Source: a virus
Reading direction: 5' to 3' (one strand)
Virus record (IMG/VR): IMGVR_UViG_3300021381_000092
Coordinates: 1 to 30,146 of that record
DNA: 30,146 bases
Shown: one piece after another, positions 8,067 to 17,019 of the stretch
Numbering within the stretch: position 1 is the first letter of the stretch
How the letters are laid out: the number at the start of each line of letters is the position of its first letter
Program-made: the position numbers and the translations under genes
Notes under the pieces: generated by a model
What the model saw: the letters and a program-made list of their open reading frames with translations, nothing else
What the model was told of the DNA's origin: nothing
Databases searched by the model: none

Positions 8067-8545
8067 TGATAAAAGTCGAACTAGATACACGCGATATTGA
8101 GAAGGCAGTTCGTAAGGCTTCTATCTGGGGTATGAAAGACATGAAGGAGCTGCGAAAGATCAATACGAAAGTCTCGAAGGTGTACGTTAACGCGTTGAGA
8201 ACTAAACTACAGACCCCAGCAAAGACAACAATCAGGGTCAAAGGACGTGCGCCAGTTACACCTGGCACGCTTCGCCGCAGTATTGGAAGTTGGACGGTTG
8301 ACATGGTGGACAACAGAGTGATGGCGGGACCACGGGCAAGGTTTTTGGGGCGTCGTGTGTCAGCTAGAAACGACGGTTGGTTCGCCCACTTTGTTGAGCA
8401 AGGGGCTTTGCCGGACGAGTTCGGAGGCCATAGAACTAACCAAAAAACGGGTGTTTTTAAGCAGACTTTACGCGAGACGACCGGACGCATGAAAAGCGAA
8501 CAACGAAAATTGTACAAAGTACGCCTTCACAAATACTTGAAATAG
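8066..8545 (+). CDS. HK97 gp10-like neck/tail-joining protein
   Basis: A 159-residue basic protein resembling the HK97 gp10 family, which acts at the head-tail interface. The characteristic PGTLRRSI motif is at about residues 66-73 and the WFAHFVEQG motif at about 107-115, corresponding to 'tGtLr.si' and 'yA.fvE.Gt' of the family. The start overlaps the previous stop by one base (TAATG), and the next gene begins directly after its stop. The family, length and position between head-closure and tail-terminator genes agree. Confidence 0.85.
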   Translation: MIKVELDTRDIEKAVRKASIWGMKDMKELRKINTKVSKVYVNALRTKLQTPAKTTIRVKGRAPVTPGTLRRSIGSWTVDMVDNRVMAGPRARFLGRRVSARNDGWFAHFVEQGALPDEFGGHRTNQKTGVFKQTLRETTGRMKSEQRKLYKVRLHKYLK

Positions 8546-8947
8546 ATGCAAGCTGGAAAAGCAATTTACACAATACTCACAAACGGAGCGACTGCCGCCA
8601 TTACAACGGAGGTAGCACCTTTGCACGTTGATCAATTTAACGACAGCACAACGGAGTATATAAAGTATGTGATTGAAAGCATTGAACCGCACGACACCAA
8701 GAGTGGCGCCAGCACTTTGGACGAAGAGACATATAATATCGTGTGCTTTTCGAAAGACGCTGACGTTTTACTATCTTTGACGGAAGCGTTGCGCTCGGAC
8801 TTAGATAGATACCCGCCCGGAGTGGTTGGCACTATTAACATTGACGGCGTGCAATTTTTGGACATGAGTAACGTGGACTTCGACGACAAAACAAGGCGTT
8901 TTGATGTTGAACTTCGTTTCAAGTTTAGAGTAAAAAGGACACCATAA
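8546..8947 (+). CDS. tail terminator/completion protein
   Basis: A 133-residue protein in the position of the tail terminator (gpU/gp17/DUF3168-like), which caps the tail tube and joins it to the neck. The order of elements fits the family: an N-terminal helix (GKAIYTILTNG), a strand pair ending in a YVIESIEP-like segment, a helix (DADVLLSLTEALRSDLDRY) and C-terminal strands finishing in FDVELRFKFRVKR. The call rests on this predicted fold order, length and synteny rather than on invariant residues. Confidence 0.68.
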   Translation: MQAGKAIYTILTNGATAAITTEVAPLHVDQFNDSTTEYIKYVIESIEPHDTKSGASTLDEETYNIVCFSKDADVLLSLTEALRSDLDRYPPGVVGTINIDGVQFLDMSNVDFDDKTRRFDVELRFKFRVKRTP

Positions 8948-8958
8948 AAAAAGGAAAA

Positions 8959-9267
8959 ATGATTATTGTATTAAAAGTGCCTTACGGAAGATGGAAAGCC
9001 GGGCAAATGATCAGCAGCCGCCGTGGTTTTTACGAAAAGCTATTTGCAGAGGGCAAGTGCTGGCCGGAAGACGAAGTGAACAAGCTGCGCCAGAAATGGT
9101 ACAAGGTAAGACCTAGACCCAAAGGAGGTTTCGGCCCGTGGGCGCATGAAAATTTGGAGGCACAATTTGGCGAGACGGAGCCGGATGGTCCACAGGACCC
9201 GAAAGACCCGAAGCCAGTAAGAGGGAAAAAACAACCAGCCGCAAAGAAAACGGCACAAAAAAGGTAA
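8959..9267 (+). CDS. small basic protein between tail terminator and tube genes
   Basis: A 102-residue protein of unknown function. The N-terminal half is compact (MIIVLKVPYGRWKAGQMI) with several tryptophans. The C-terminal quarter is a proline- and lysine-rich tail that ends in a poly-basic stretch (about residues 85-102) and is probably disordered. An SD-like AAGGA lies just upstream of the ATG. Its position next to the tail tube gene suggests a minor virion or tail-assembly role, but no family is recognised. Confidence 0.75.
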   Translation: MIIVLKVPYGRWKAGQMISSRRGFYEKLFAEGKCWPEDEVNKLRQKWYKVRPRPKGGFGPWAHENLEAQFGETEPDGPQDPKDPKPVRGKKQPAAKKTAQKR

Positions 9268-9270
9268 ACA

Positions 9271-9696
9271 ATGGCACAGACAACTGGACCAATGAACGGC
9301 ACAGATATGGCCGTTTATTTTTCGGACACAGAAGGCAGCGAAGTGTTAGTAGCACACGCAACTTCTTGTTCATTCGACTTTACGCACGATTCGCGCGACA
9401 TCACAACCAAAGACAGCGGCGCATGGCGTGAGCTGGCAGAGGGACTGCGTTCGGCTTCGCTATCAACAGAACACCTCTACGCAGAGGACGCGACCGTTGG
9501 ACTTGACGAGCTATTCGCTACGAGCCGCGACAAGTGCTATGTAGTATTCACACCAAAGGAAAACGTCGGCGACACGCGTATTCGATTCGAAGCACGTTTG
9601 GCAAGTATTTCAATTTCCGGTGGTGTTGAGGACAACGTGACCTATTCGGCTTCGTTCGATTCAAGCGGCACGGTAACGCGTGAAGTGATCACATAA
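9271..9696 (+). CDS. major tail tube protein
   Basis: A 141-residue protein resembling the TP901-1-type major tail protein family. Hexamers of such proteins stack to form the tube of a non-contractile tail. The N-terminal GTDMAVYFSDTEGSEVLVAHATSCSFDF and the following DITTKDSGAWRE segment match the family's pattern ('dits.ds.gw.e.l.g....sis..gl'). The alternation of strands to the C-terminus (SYSASFDSSG-like end) fits a tube beta-sandwich. No sheath gene is present nearby, supporting a siphovirus tail. It starts three bases after the previous stop. Confidence 0.87.
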   Translation: MAQTTGPMNGTDMAVYFSDTEGSEVLVAHATSCSFDFTHDSRDITTKDSGAWRELAEGLRSASLSTEHLYAEDATVGLDELFATSRDKCYVVFTPKENVGDTRIRFEARLASISISGGVEDNVTYSASFDSSGTVTREVIT

Positions 9697-9716
9697 AAAT
9701 GTAAAACATAGACCCC

Positions 9717-10016
9717 ATGAATAGCATTTTAATTGACGGAAAAACACACCCGTTTCGACGTAGTATGAACGCATTGAAAAAATTCGATGCACACTACAAA
9801 AAAGACGGCGTTACTTCGTTTACTCCAGAGCTTTGGACACCAGAACACATTGTGCAATTTGTATTTCTTTGCATTGAGGCTGGTTACAAAATGGAAGACA
9901 AGTCTGTACCCTTTGATATTGAAAGGCTTGGCGACTTAATGACCGACCAGGACATTGCACAGTTTGCCGAAGCAACAAAAGAAGAGGCCGAGACGGACAA
10001 AAAAAAAGCGAAGTAG
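9717..10016 (+). CDS. tail-assembly chaperone, G-like short form
   Basis: A 99-residue acidic protein between the tail tube and tape measure genes, the invariant place of the lambda G/GT chaperones that coat the tape measure during tail assembly. The body (IDGKTHPFRRSMNALKKFD, then a helix around IVQFVFLCIEAGYK) resembles Bacteroidota phage chaperones. The C-terminus runs into an A9 tract encoding three lysines immediately before the stop, where a -1 slip would produce the longer G-T protein. Confidence 0.82.
   Translation: MNSILIDGKTHPFRRSMNALKKFDAHYKKDGVTSFTPELWTPEHIVQFVFLCIEAGYKMEDKSVPFDIERLGDLMTDQDIAQFAEATKEEAETDKKKAK
10001..10007 (+). promoter_or_regulatory. programmed -1 frameshift site (A AAA AAA)
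   Basis: The last seven A of the A9 run at 9999-10007 fit the X XXY YYZ slippery rule in the frame of the G gene (codons AAA AAA at 10002-10007). After a -1 slip, translation reads AGC GAA GTA GAA AAA TTG and enters the downstream frame with no stop. Such a slip is conserved in long-tailed phages at exactly this place. Confidence 0.78.
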
Positions 10017-10021
10017 AAAAA

Positions 10022-10381
10022 TTGACTTTTGAAAAATTGGAGGCGGTCGGGTTTGGTTTACTAAAATTGAGCCCGACCGTTTTCTTTTCTTGCACGGTTG
10101 AAGAAATACTATTGATGTCGAACGGTGAACGCGAAAGGCGTGACGCTGAATTTCAAGCAATAATGGAAGGCGCAAGGTTCACGGCCCGCGCTTTAATTTC
10201 ACCCAACTTGAAGAAAAGTCAACAGGGCAAAAGTGCGCGGTCGATATTCCCGTTTCCGTGGGACTTTGACCCAGCAACAGACAGCGAAGCGGTGACAAAG
10301 GAAGACATTGAAAAGTCACGGGAGCGAATAAGACGAAGAGACAAAAAAAAGGCGTTGAGGTCGGCGCCGTTCAAAGGTTAA
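10022..10381 (+). CDS. T domain of tail-assembly chaperone G-T
   Basis: A 119-residue open frame in the -1 frame relative to the G gene. It has no ATG near its beginning: the first possible start is a TTG at 10022, and the frame stays open upstream through the A9 slippery run. It is therefore best read as the T part of a G-T fusion made by a -1 frameshift at 10001-10007, giving a protein of about 220 residues from 9717. The segment FPFPWDFDPA (about residues 76-85) resembles the conserved tryptophan motif in similar phage proteins. In lambda the T domain recruits tail tube subunits while G binds the tape measure. Confidence 0.78.
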   Translation: MTFEKLEAVGFGLLKLSPTVFFSCTVEEILLMSNGERERRDAEFQAIMEGARFTARALISPNLKKSQQGKSARSIFPFPWDFDPATDSEAVTKEDIEKSRERIRRRDKKKALRSAPFKG

Positions 10382-10385
10382 GTAA

Positions 10386-12902
10386 ATGGCTGGTTTAGGA
10401 AATTTAGTTGCAACAGTTGGCGCGGATCTAAGAAATTGGAACCAAGCAATGGGAACCGTCAAGCGTGACGTTAACCGCATGACCTCCAACTTTCAAGCGG
10501 CTGGCCGAACAATGACGGCAGCGTTCACGGCGCCAATAGGCTACTTAGCTGGCACAGGGTTTCAAACATTCCGAAACTTTGAACAGCAGATGGCAAAGGT
10601 AAAAGCCGTTTCCGGTGCGGTCGATTCGGAATTTGCAAGTCTTACCAAGACAGCCAAAGACCTCGGAAGCACAACCCGCTTCACGGCGACGGAGGTGGCT
10701 GGCTTGCAACTCGAATATGCAAAGCTCGGTTTCACTACGGAAGAAATAAACAACGTTACAGAAGCGACGCTAAACCTAGCACAAGCAACTGACAGTGATC
10801 TTTCACAAGCGGCGGAGGTAGCTGGGTCCACGCTTCGTGCGTTTGGGCTTGACGCAAGCGAGACGGCACGCGTCGCGGACGTTATGGCGTTCAGTTTCAG
10901 TAACAGTGCGCTTGACATGGACCGCTTTCAAGAATCCATGAAGTTCGTCGCTCCAGTAGCGAAAAGCGCTGGCATGTCGATTGAAGAAACGACCGCAATG
11001 CTTGAAGTGCTTTCGAACGCTGGTATCAAAGGTAGCCAAGCGGGTACAGCATTACGTCGTATTATTTCGGACCTTGGCGACACGGGGGGCGACACCGCTG
11101 GAGCAATTCAGAAACTAGCGGGTGAGGGCATTACGATGTCTAGCGCAATGGACGAGGTTGGCCGTAACGCTCAAAGCGCCTTGCTCGTGCTTGCGGAAGG
11201 TAGTGGCGACTTTGACAGGCTTACAAAGGAACTCGAAGACAGCGGAGGCGCGGCCAAAACTATGGCCGACATCATGGACAACACCGCCGAAGGAGGTATA
11301 AAGAAAATGCAAAGCGCCATTGAAGGCGCGCAGCTTGTGATAGGTGAGGCACTGGCGCCAGCGGTGACGTCGTTGGCGGGCAATGTGGCCGACCTTGCCG
11401 GATGGTTCACAACACTAGACAGCGACAGTCAGTCTCTTGTCATGGCGTTCGGCGGTATTCTTGCGGCGACGGGTCCAATGCTTATTGCAATACCGAAGCT
11501 GGTGCAAGGGTTCGGAATGATGAAAGTCGCAGTAGTAAAAGGTGTGATACCAGCGTTGACAAAAATGACAGCAGTAATGTTAGCAAATCCAATTGCAGCC
11601 GTGACGGTTGCCGTGGTAGCTTTGGGCTTTGCGCTCAAAGACTACGTACATTTTCAAGACGCAGCGACAGCGGCGGAGGCAAACTATCAAAGCGCCGTGA
11701 CAGACGCGAACGTGATAACAGCCAAGAAGATGGCGAACGTTGAGCGTTTAGCTAGTATTGTTGAGAACGAGGCGAGATCTGAAGACCTAAGACGGACAGC
11801 ACTTGAAAAGCTCAACAGCATAGCACCCGACTACTTTTCAAACTTGGATTTAGAGGCAGTCAAGACGGGCGCGCTTACAACTGCCGTTGATCAATACCGT
11901 GAAAGTCTATTAAGGGCCGCAAAGACAAAAGTATTCCAGCAGCAACTTGAAGAGAACGTTGCGAAAATGGAAGAACTGAAAGCGGAGTTGGCAGAGGGTC
12001 CGAGCTTGATGGATCAAATACTTGGCGCCGGAAGTGCTGCCGGATCACATGCGGCAAGTATTCAAAGGCTTGGCGGTGAGATGGGAGAGACGCAAAAGAC
12101 AATCGACAAACTAACCGAAGCGCTTGCGGAGTTGGAAGGTTCGCAGTCTAGCGCCGAGACAGGAACGCAAGACCTCACCACCAAGACAGCAGCAGCAAAG
12201 AACGAATACAAGCAACTGGCCGAAGCCGCCACGTCAGCAGCCGAAGCGATCGAGCGCGGACCAGACATGGAAGGTATTGACAGCATAGGCCAAGACGCAC
12301 CAACGCAAGAGCTGCAAGGTGGCATGGTTGATATTGGCGCCGAAGATAGCACCGAAGGTGTTAACGAGACGTTCGATACGATTGACGAGCGCATGCAAAA
12401 AACAATGGGACTGGCCGACGAGTTTGGCGGTACCGTTGGCGCTGCACTTGGTTCGGTAGTAAGCGGAAGCGCAGAGGCGGGCGAAGCAATGAAACAAGCT
12501 GGTTTGTCTATGCTGAAATCACTTATAGGAATTGCAAAAGCCAACGTGATAGCCGCAATGTCGTCACCAGCTAACCCAATAAACGCCGCTTCTGGAGGGC
12601 TTGCAATGCCAGCCGTGATAGGTGGAGGGCTTGCACTTGTTGAGGGGCTTTTAGGGGCCATCGCATTTGCGGACGGAGGTATTGTATCTGGTCCAACAAT
12701 GGGGCTTGTTGGTGAGTACCGAGGCGCACGAAATAACCCCGAAGTAATTGCACCGCTTGACAAGCTCAAAGGAATGATAGCAGACACGCAAGGTGGTGGA
12801 AATGGTAACGGAGGCGGAACGCTTCGCGCAGTGGTCAAAGGCTCGGACCTTGCTTTTATATTGAAACGAGGCGAAAAGGACTTAAATAGAAAACGTGGAT
12901 AA
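10386..12902 (+). CDS. tail tape measure protein
   Basis: An 838-residue protein of the PhageMin_Tail/TP901-type tape measure family. It sets tail length and is ejected with the DNA. The family core lies at about residues 55-240 (FEQQMAKVKAVSG, LGSTTRFTATEVA, SMSIEETTAMLEVLSNAGIKGSQAG-type segment). A strongly hydrophobic block at about 350-415 could cross the host membrane. A coiled-coil region spans about 490-620. The C-terminal ADGGIVSGPTMGLVGEY segment (about 760-778) is the usual ending motif. At about 1.5 angstrom per residue the tail would be near 125 nm. The stop overlaps the next start by one base. Confidence 0.92.
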   Translation: MAGLGNLVATVGADLRNWNQAMGTVKRDVNRMTSNFQAAGRTMTAAFTAPIGYLAGTGFQTFRNFEQQMAKVKAVSGAVDSEFASLTKTAKDLGSTTRFTATEVAGLQLEYAKLGFTTEEINNVTEATLNLAQATDSDLSQAAEVAGSTLRAFGLDASETARVADVMAFSFSNSALDMDRFQESMKFVAPVAKSAGMSIEETTAMLEVLSNAGIKGSQAGTALRRIISDLGDTGGDTAGAIQKLAGEGITMSSAMDEVGRNAQSALLVLAEGSGDFDRLTKELEDSGGAAKTMADIMDNTAEGGIKKMQSAIEGAQLVIGEALAPAVTSLAGNVADLAGWFTTLDSDSQSLVMAFGGILAATGPMLIAIPKLVQGFGMMKVAVVKGVIPALTKMTAVMLANPIAAVTVAVVALGFALKDYVHFQDAATAAEANYQSAVTDANVITAKKMANVERLASIVENEARSEDLRRTALEKLNSIAPDYFSNLDLEAVKTGALTTAVDQYRESLLRAAKTKVFQQQLEENVAKMEELKAELAEGPSLMDQILGAGSAAGSHAASIQRLGGEMGETQKTIDKLTEALAELEGSQSSAETGTQDLTTKTAAAKNEYKQLAEAATSAAEAIERGPDMEGIDSIGQDAPTQELQGGMVDIGAEDSTEGVNETFDTIDERMQKTMGLADEFGGTVGAALGSVVSGSAEAGEAMKQAGLSMLKSLIGIAKANVIAAMSSPANPINAASGGLAMPAVIGGGLALVEGLLGAIAFADGGIVSGPTMGLVGEYRGARNNPEVIAPLDKLKGMIADTQGGGNGNGGGTLRAVVKGSDLAFILKRGEKDLNRKRG

Positions 12903-15424
12903 TGGCGGAGCGACTGTATTACGAGTTCAAGAACGACAAAGAAATTGTGTATCGGGTTTCGATACATGATGAAGACTTTACCGGATCCGCTTCTGAAATT
13001 ATACCAGAGGCCGACGGGTTCATTTTGGAGTACGAAGGCAAGGCGGAAGAGTTGTTTGTGCCATTGTGCGCCAGTTCTTGCACGTTCCCGATACTTGTAA
13101 CGGAAGACACCGACACCGTATGTGGCGGCTTCATTGACGACCTAGCAACGGCAGACGAAGGACGATTCACGGTGGCTATATACAAAGACCCAGACGGTGA
13201 CAACGATTTGTTCTGGTGCGGCGTGGTACTTAGTGACTTGACTGAATTTGAAGACAACACACCGTACAGCTTTGACCTTGTTGCTAGTGACGACATAGGC
13301 AACCTTAAAGGTATTGAGTACGCCGACGACGGGACAGCTTACGAAGGGCAACAAACGATAATTGAACACCTGGTTAACTGCCTCGGAAAAACCCGAACGC
13401 AGCATTTTTGGGCAACGGACGACGCTTATATTCGCGGTGTTAAATGGTTTGAATACCTGGACGGGCCACCTTTAGGCGGAACGCTTCGAAACATCTTCAC
13501 TGAAATAGGTTTCGTACATGATGAAATGTACGAAACGAACGATGTGGGTATCACTGAATATCCTTCGACGTATGACATTATTGAAGGTATCTGCAAAACC
13601 TTCATGCTAACGTTAATACAAGACAAAGGCGTCTGGTATTTCCATAGCCGCCAAGTCAATCACACGTCAATGGGCAAGGTGTGGAAGGAGTTCAAGAAGG
13701 ACGGGACATTTATTCAAGACGGCAGCGACTTGGATTTTTTCAGTATCAACACCACCACTGGTGCGAAGCGTCTGGCGGGGTATCAATACGCGTTTTTGAA
13801 CCCTAGCAATAAGGTCACAATTGATTATAATTTCAAAGGTCAAATACCGATCATTCAAGACACTTGGGAGGAAGCCGACTTTGGGACGCTCACGGCTACA
13901 AGTGACAACTATATTGTACCTTCTGGTCAAGCGCTGACGTTGATCATTCCGTTGAGCATTGAGCAAGCGGCAGACGGCACGCGAACGGGTGCAAATAGGT
14001 TCCTAAAATACGAACTACAAATAACGGTCAAGTGTGGGGACTACTACTACAACAGGATAGCAATACCACTATCAGCGGGGTCGGTCAACTTCTTGGACGA
14101 CGGAACGCAAGTGTCAGTATTTGCGCACCAGCTTAGTACAAACGACACTTGGACCGTGGCAGATACCAACCGCCTCGAATGGTTCACGCCAGCGATCAAC
14201 GCGGTCGATGGTGACAGCCTTATTCAAAACTTTGTCATATCAACCCCAGGATTACCAGCGGACAGCACCGGTATTGAATTGACTTGTGACCTTGCCGCCT
14301 ACGATGCGGAAGGAAACACAAGCGCGGGCATCACTTCCGCAGCACTTGCCGACGCTGTTATTTCATTTAACAATGCGAAAGTCTGGATAGGTGACGGCAG
14401 CACCTCCAGCGGTGACACAATACGCTTCGTGTCCAGCGCTGACAACAACGCGCGCGACGTGTTCGACTTAGGGGATGCGTTCTTAGGTGACAACCTTTCG
14501 AATGCTGCAACGCGTGGATCACTTCGACTTGCGGACGGTTCTTACACCGACGACAGCTGGAACGCGTCTGGTATTATTGTTGAGTTGTTCGTTAATCAAA
14601 CGCTCACGCGTCAGCACATGGCGCAGCTAAAAACACCTACACGCTTGATGCGCGGGACGCTGTATTTCGACGAGATACACATGACGGAAGTGGCTTTTTT
14701 CAGCGGTGCAACTATGTGGTGCATATTCTCTATGAAGTATAACGCCAATTTGAGTGAGTACGACATCGAGGCGTTCGACGTAAAAAACGAAGTGTCTGGT
14801 ATCACTGTTGCAGAAGGCGACCGCTTCGACACTGACGGAAGTGAGGACGACGGCAGCACAGGCGTAGCGCTAGGCAACGCACTAGCTACAGAAAGCGCAC
14901 AGCGTGCAGCAGACAACGCGGCACAAGTCGCGGCGGCTGTTCGTCCAGCTGGTGAGGCTGGTATCGCGGTAAGGAACACCGAAGGCGACACGTATGGTAC
15001 CACTTTGCGGGGGCGTTCTGGCCTTACCGCCGACGAAGTGATGGAACTACCCTCCGGGTTCTTTTCAGCGCGTCAGGCGGCGGCTAATTTGGTGGCGTCA
15101 GGCACAACGTATTACATGCCTTTGGGTGGTGGGTTCGCGTCAAGCACGTCGCTATCAATCGAGACGCGTTACATGCTTCCTTTCGACTGCGAGGTAGTTG
15201 AATGCCTACTATTGACAGAGAACGCGGCGGGGCTTAGTACGGTGAAGCTGTACGTAGACGACACGGAAGTTGACGAGCTGACGCCAACAATGCTGGCGGG
15301 GTCGCCTTTGGTGCTGAACTTTAGCGGCAATGACGTTGACATGGGCGAGACGATCAGCGTGAGTATCAACAGCGCCAACGCTCCAGGTGAAACATATTTC
15401 GCACTGAATGTGCGTATAAAGTAG
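12902..15424 (+). CDS. large tail-tip (distal tail/hub-like) protein
   Basis: An 840-residue beta-rich protein directly after the tape measure, the place of distal tail, hub or receptor-binding proteins. The N-terminal ~130 residues (YYEFKNDKEIVYRVSIHDEDF, then GGFIDDLATADEGRF and FWCGVVLSDLTEFED) look like the tail-tip proteins of Bacteroidota phages, followed by a helix-containing hub-like part (about 140-260). A short alanine-rich helical segment (about 660-690) precedes a C-terminal module of about 115 residues (TYYMPLGGG... to the end) that resembles a beta-sandwich binding domain. It is the only tail-tip gene, so it probably combines structural and adsorption roles. The operon ends after it. 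Confidence 0.78.
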   Translation: MAERLYYEFKNDKEIVYRVSIHDEDFTGSASEIIPEADGFILEYEGKAEELFVPLCASSCTFPILVTEDTDTVCGGFIDDLATADEGRFTVAIYKDPDGDNDLFWCGVVLSDLTEFEDNTPYSFDLVASDDIGNLKGIEYADDGTAYEGQQTIIEHLVNCLGKTRTQHFWATDDAYIRGVKWFEYLDGPPLGGTLRNIFTEIGFVHDEMYETNDVGITEYPSTYDIIEGICKTFMLTLIQDKGVWYFHSRQVNHTSMGKVWKEFKKDGTFIQDGSDLDFFSINTTTGAKRLAGYQYAFLNPSNKVTIDYNFKGQIPIIQDTWEEADFGTLTATSDNYIVPSGQALTLIIPLSIEQAADGTRTGANRFLKYELQITVKCGDYYYNRIAIPLSAGSVNFLDDGTQVSVFAHQLSTNDTWTVADTNRLEWFTPAINAVDGDSLIQNFVISTPGLPADSTGIELTCDLAAYDAEGNTSAGITSAALADAVISFNNAKVWIGDGSTSSGDTIRFVSSADNNARDVFDLGDAFLGDNLSNAATRGSLRLADGSYTDDSWNASGIIVELFVNQTLTRQHMAQLKTPTRLMRGTLYFDEIHMTEVAFFSGATMWCIFSMKYNANLSEYDIEAFDVKNEVSGITVAEGDRFDTDGSEDDGSTGVALGNALATESAQRAADNAAQVAAAVRPAGEAGIAVRNTEGDTYGTTLRGRSGLTADEVMELPSGFFSARQAAANLVASGTTYYMPLGGGFASSTSLSIETRYMLPFDCEVVECLLLTENAAGLSTVKLYVDDTEVDELTPTMLAGSPLVLNFSGNDVDMGETISVSINSANAPGETYFALNVRIK

Positions 15425-15449
15425 CTGGCCGAAAGGCTTGCACGGGGTC

Positions 15450-15481
15450 AAAGGGGTGTCATTTATTTGGCGCCCTTTTTT
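15450..15481 (+). terminator. rightward terminator at end of virion operon
   Basis: AAAGGG-G-TGTC (15450-15460) can pair with GGCGCCCTTT around an ATTTATTT loop, with one bulged G and two G-T pairs. The hairpin ends in six T (15476-15481). It is weaker than the other terminators here but is correctly placed 25 bases after the last virion gene. Confidence 0.5.
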
Positions 15482-15487
15482 CGGCGC

Positions 15488-15523
15488 AAAAAAGAAGGCC
15501 GGAAGTCGTTACCTCCAGCCTTC
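15488..15523 (-). terminator. leftward terminator at end of DNA-metabolism operon
   Basis: On the - strand GAAGGC-T-GGA pairs with TCC-G-GCCTTC around a loop of about ten bases, and six T follow (A run at 15488-15493 on the + strand). It lies about 60 bases beyond the last leftward gene and faces the rightward terminator, separating the two converging operons. Confidence 0.75.
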
Positions 15524-15580
15524 ACCCTTATACTAAACCAGCATACCTATATGCTACCTTGGATGCTTAGACCAAGACTA

Positions 15581-15754
15581 TCAGCAGAGCGAGTAGTAAA
15601 ACTCGTCCACTCCGACGCCGTTCTTTTCGTATTCATCTACGAGCGCGACGCCAATATTGTAAAAGGTTTTATGATCGCCATTGTCCCAAGTGAAAACAAC
15701 CGTATAGGTTCCTTTCTTGTCTGGCGTTGAATTTACTTGTGTCGGATCTTTCAT
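15581..15754 (-). CDS. 57-residue hypothetical protein after the endolysin
   Basis: A small acidic protein (begins MKDPTQVNSTPDKKGTY and ends DEFYYSLC) whose ATG overlaps the stop of the amidase by four bases (ATGA). The central part alternates hydrophobic and polar residues (TYTVVFTWDNGDHKTFYNIG), suggesting a short beta structure. There is no signal peptide or membrane segment. The coupled start and codon composition like its neighbours make it a likely real gene; being last in the operon with the endolysin, it could be a lysis accessory, but its function is unknown. Confidence 0.68.
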   Translation of the reverse strand: MKDPTQVNSTPDKKGTYTVVFTWDNGDHKTFYNIGVALVDEYEKNGVGVDEFYYSLC

Positions 15755-16323
15755 TTGCCGTGAAGATAGTTAAAAATTGAGTTTGCAAGAAGCAAAGCAA
15801 CGTCGTCTTTGTTCGCCTGGTATTTGTTCCAGTCGTCGTCGGACGTGATAAAACACACCTCCAGAAGCACGTTTGTTGCAACCTCTGGACTATGCAAGTG
15901 GCGCAGCCTTTTGTGGTATGTGTAGCTTTCGTCCCTCACTCCACCCGTGCCACGTGGCGAGATATGCGCCGCCTCTTTAATTGCTGCCGCCATCTTGCGC
16001 GCTAAATTTAGCTCGTTCTCTGTTGGCTTCGTCGGCACGATAGCAGTGCAGCCGTTGGCGCGTGATGAATGGAACGCGTCGAAATGTATTTCAATGGCCG
16101 TGTCTGCTGCGGTGAGTTTGTTTTTAAGCCACGTCATTACCTTACCAAACGAAGTGGCATTGTCGTCGGTCACTACTTCAATGCAGCGGCTGCGTAAATT
16201 GTCCGCGATCATGTCGCGTAATACAACGGCCTCTTTTGCTTCGTCGCGTCCTTTGTGATGTACGCCCGTACCTTTGCCGTTCACGATGTTGTGGCCAGCT
16301 GTTAAATAGACTTTCTTTTTCAT
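15751..16323 (-). CDS. N-acetylmuramoyl-L-alanine amidase (endolysin)
   Basis: A 190-residue zinc amidase of the Amidase_3 family, which cuts the bond between muramic acid and the stem peptide of peptidoglycan. Visible family residues are His11 (TAGHN), a glutamate at 28 or 31 (DEAKEA), His80 (IEIHFDA) as zinc ligands and Glu155 (LLEVCF) as the catalytic acid. There is no signal peptide or separate cell-wall-binding domain, as is usual for endolysins of Gram-negative hosts that need a holin. It starts three bases after the recT stop and overlaps the next gene, so lysis is transcribed with recombination genes here. Confidence 0.92.
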   Translation of the reverse strand: MKKKVYLTAGHNIVNGKGTGVHHKGRDEAKEAVVLRDMIADNLRSRCIEVVTDDNATSFGKVMTWLKNKLTAADTAIEIHFDAFHSSRANGCTAIVPTKPTENELNLARKMAAAIKEAAHISPRGTGGVRDESYTYHKRLRHLHSPEVATNVLLEVCFITSDDDWNKYQANKDDVALLLANSIFNYLHGK

Positions 16324-16326
16324 GGC

Positions 16327-17019
16327 TTAATCAATTAAATCGTCGTCGCCGTCTTCAATCACTTCGGCGTCTTCAATGGTTTCGTGTTTCAATGTTTCTT
16401 GCGGCACGTCTTCGCCCGCTGCGTTCTGCAACTGGTCGTTTAGTTCTTGAACTTCGTCGCTTGCGCTTTTGTAGCTTTCAATATCAACTACCTCGTCCGA
16501 GGTCTGCATACCGTTCAACAGCCCCGGTGTGTAAAGACGGCCGAAGAATGTCGCAGCACGGTACGCCAGCATTTGTTGAGACATTACGCCCCATTTGTTA
16601 CCCTTTCTTGTGGTCCAACCTTCCGCCTTTGCCATTTCCATTGTTACCGTTGTGCCTTCCACAATTTCGCCCGTCGTCAAGTCTTTTGCATACGCCGTGC
16701 AAGCGGTGTTGTCCTCGTTGTACTTGTAACGTAGTCCAGAAAATTCGCCACTGGCTTTTATCGCGCTTGCAATGTACGTAGACTTCCAAGCTAGCTTGTT
16801 GTAAATTATATCCGCGTTGTTCATTACGAAAATAGGGCTTTTACCCATATCGTTAGCAGTCATGCAAGCGATCATACAATTGGCTATTTTACCTCGATAA
16901 CTTTCCGGTATAATGTCTGACGTTGACAGCATCTTCGCGACGCGTTGCATGTGTTCAAACGATTGAGCGGTTGCCACGCCTGTTGTCTGCTGTTCTGTTG
17001 GTGCTAGTTCTTTGCTCAT
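16327..17019 (-). CDS. recT: RecT-family single-strand annealing protein
   Basis: A 230-residue protein resembling RecT, which coats single-stranded DNA and anneals complementary strands during phage recombination and replication. Typical segments are CMIACMTANDMGKSPIFVMN near residues 48-67, an AYAKD-T-GE segment near 108-117, and MLAYRAATFFGRLYTPGL at about 150-167. The C-terminal ~50 residues are acidic and low complexity (ending EDGDDDLID), as in many single-strand annealing and SSB-like proteins. It overlaps the upstream coiled-coil gene by four bases. Its likely exonuclease partner is encoded about 9 kb away on the other strand. Confidence 0.9.
   Translation of the reverse strand: MSKELAPTEQQTTGVATAQSFEHMQRVAKMLSTSDIIPESYRGKIANCMIACMTANDMGKSPIFVMNNADIIYNKLAWKSTYIASAIKASGEFSGLRYKYNEDNTACTAYAKDLTTGEIVEGTTVTMEMAKAEGWTTRKGNKWGVMSQQMLAYRAATFFGRLYTPGLLNGMQTSDEVVDIESYKSASDEVQELNDQLQNAAGEDVPQETLKHETIEDAEVIEDGDDDLID

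Noticed and set aside
12062-12967. 301-residue leftward frame opposite the tape measure gene
   Set aside because: Its serine- and proline-rich content mirrors glycine- and alanine-rich codons of the tape measure, which carries the expected family motifs.
15467-15730. 87-residue + strand frame between the converging operons
   Set aside because: It runs through both terminators and antisense to the 57-residue gene that is coupled to the amidase.
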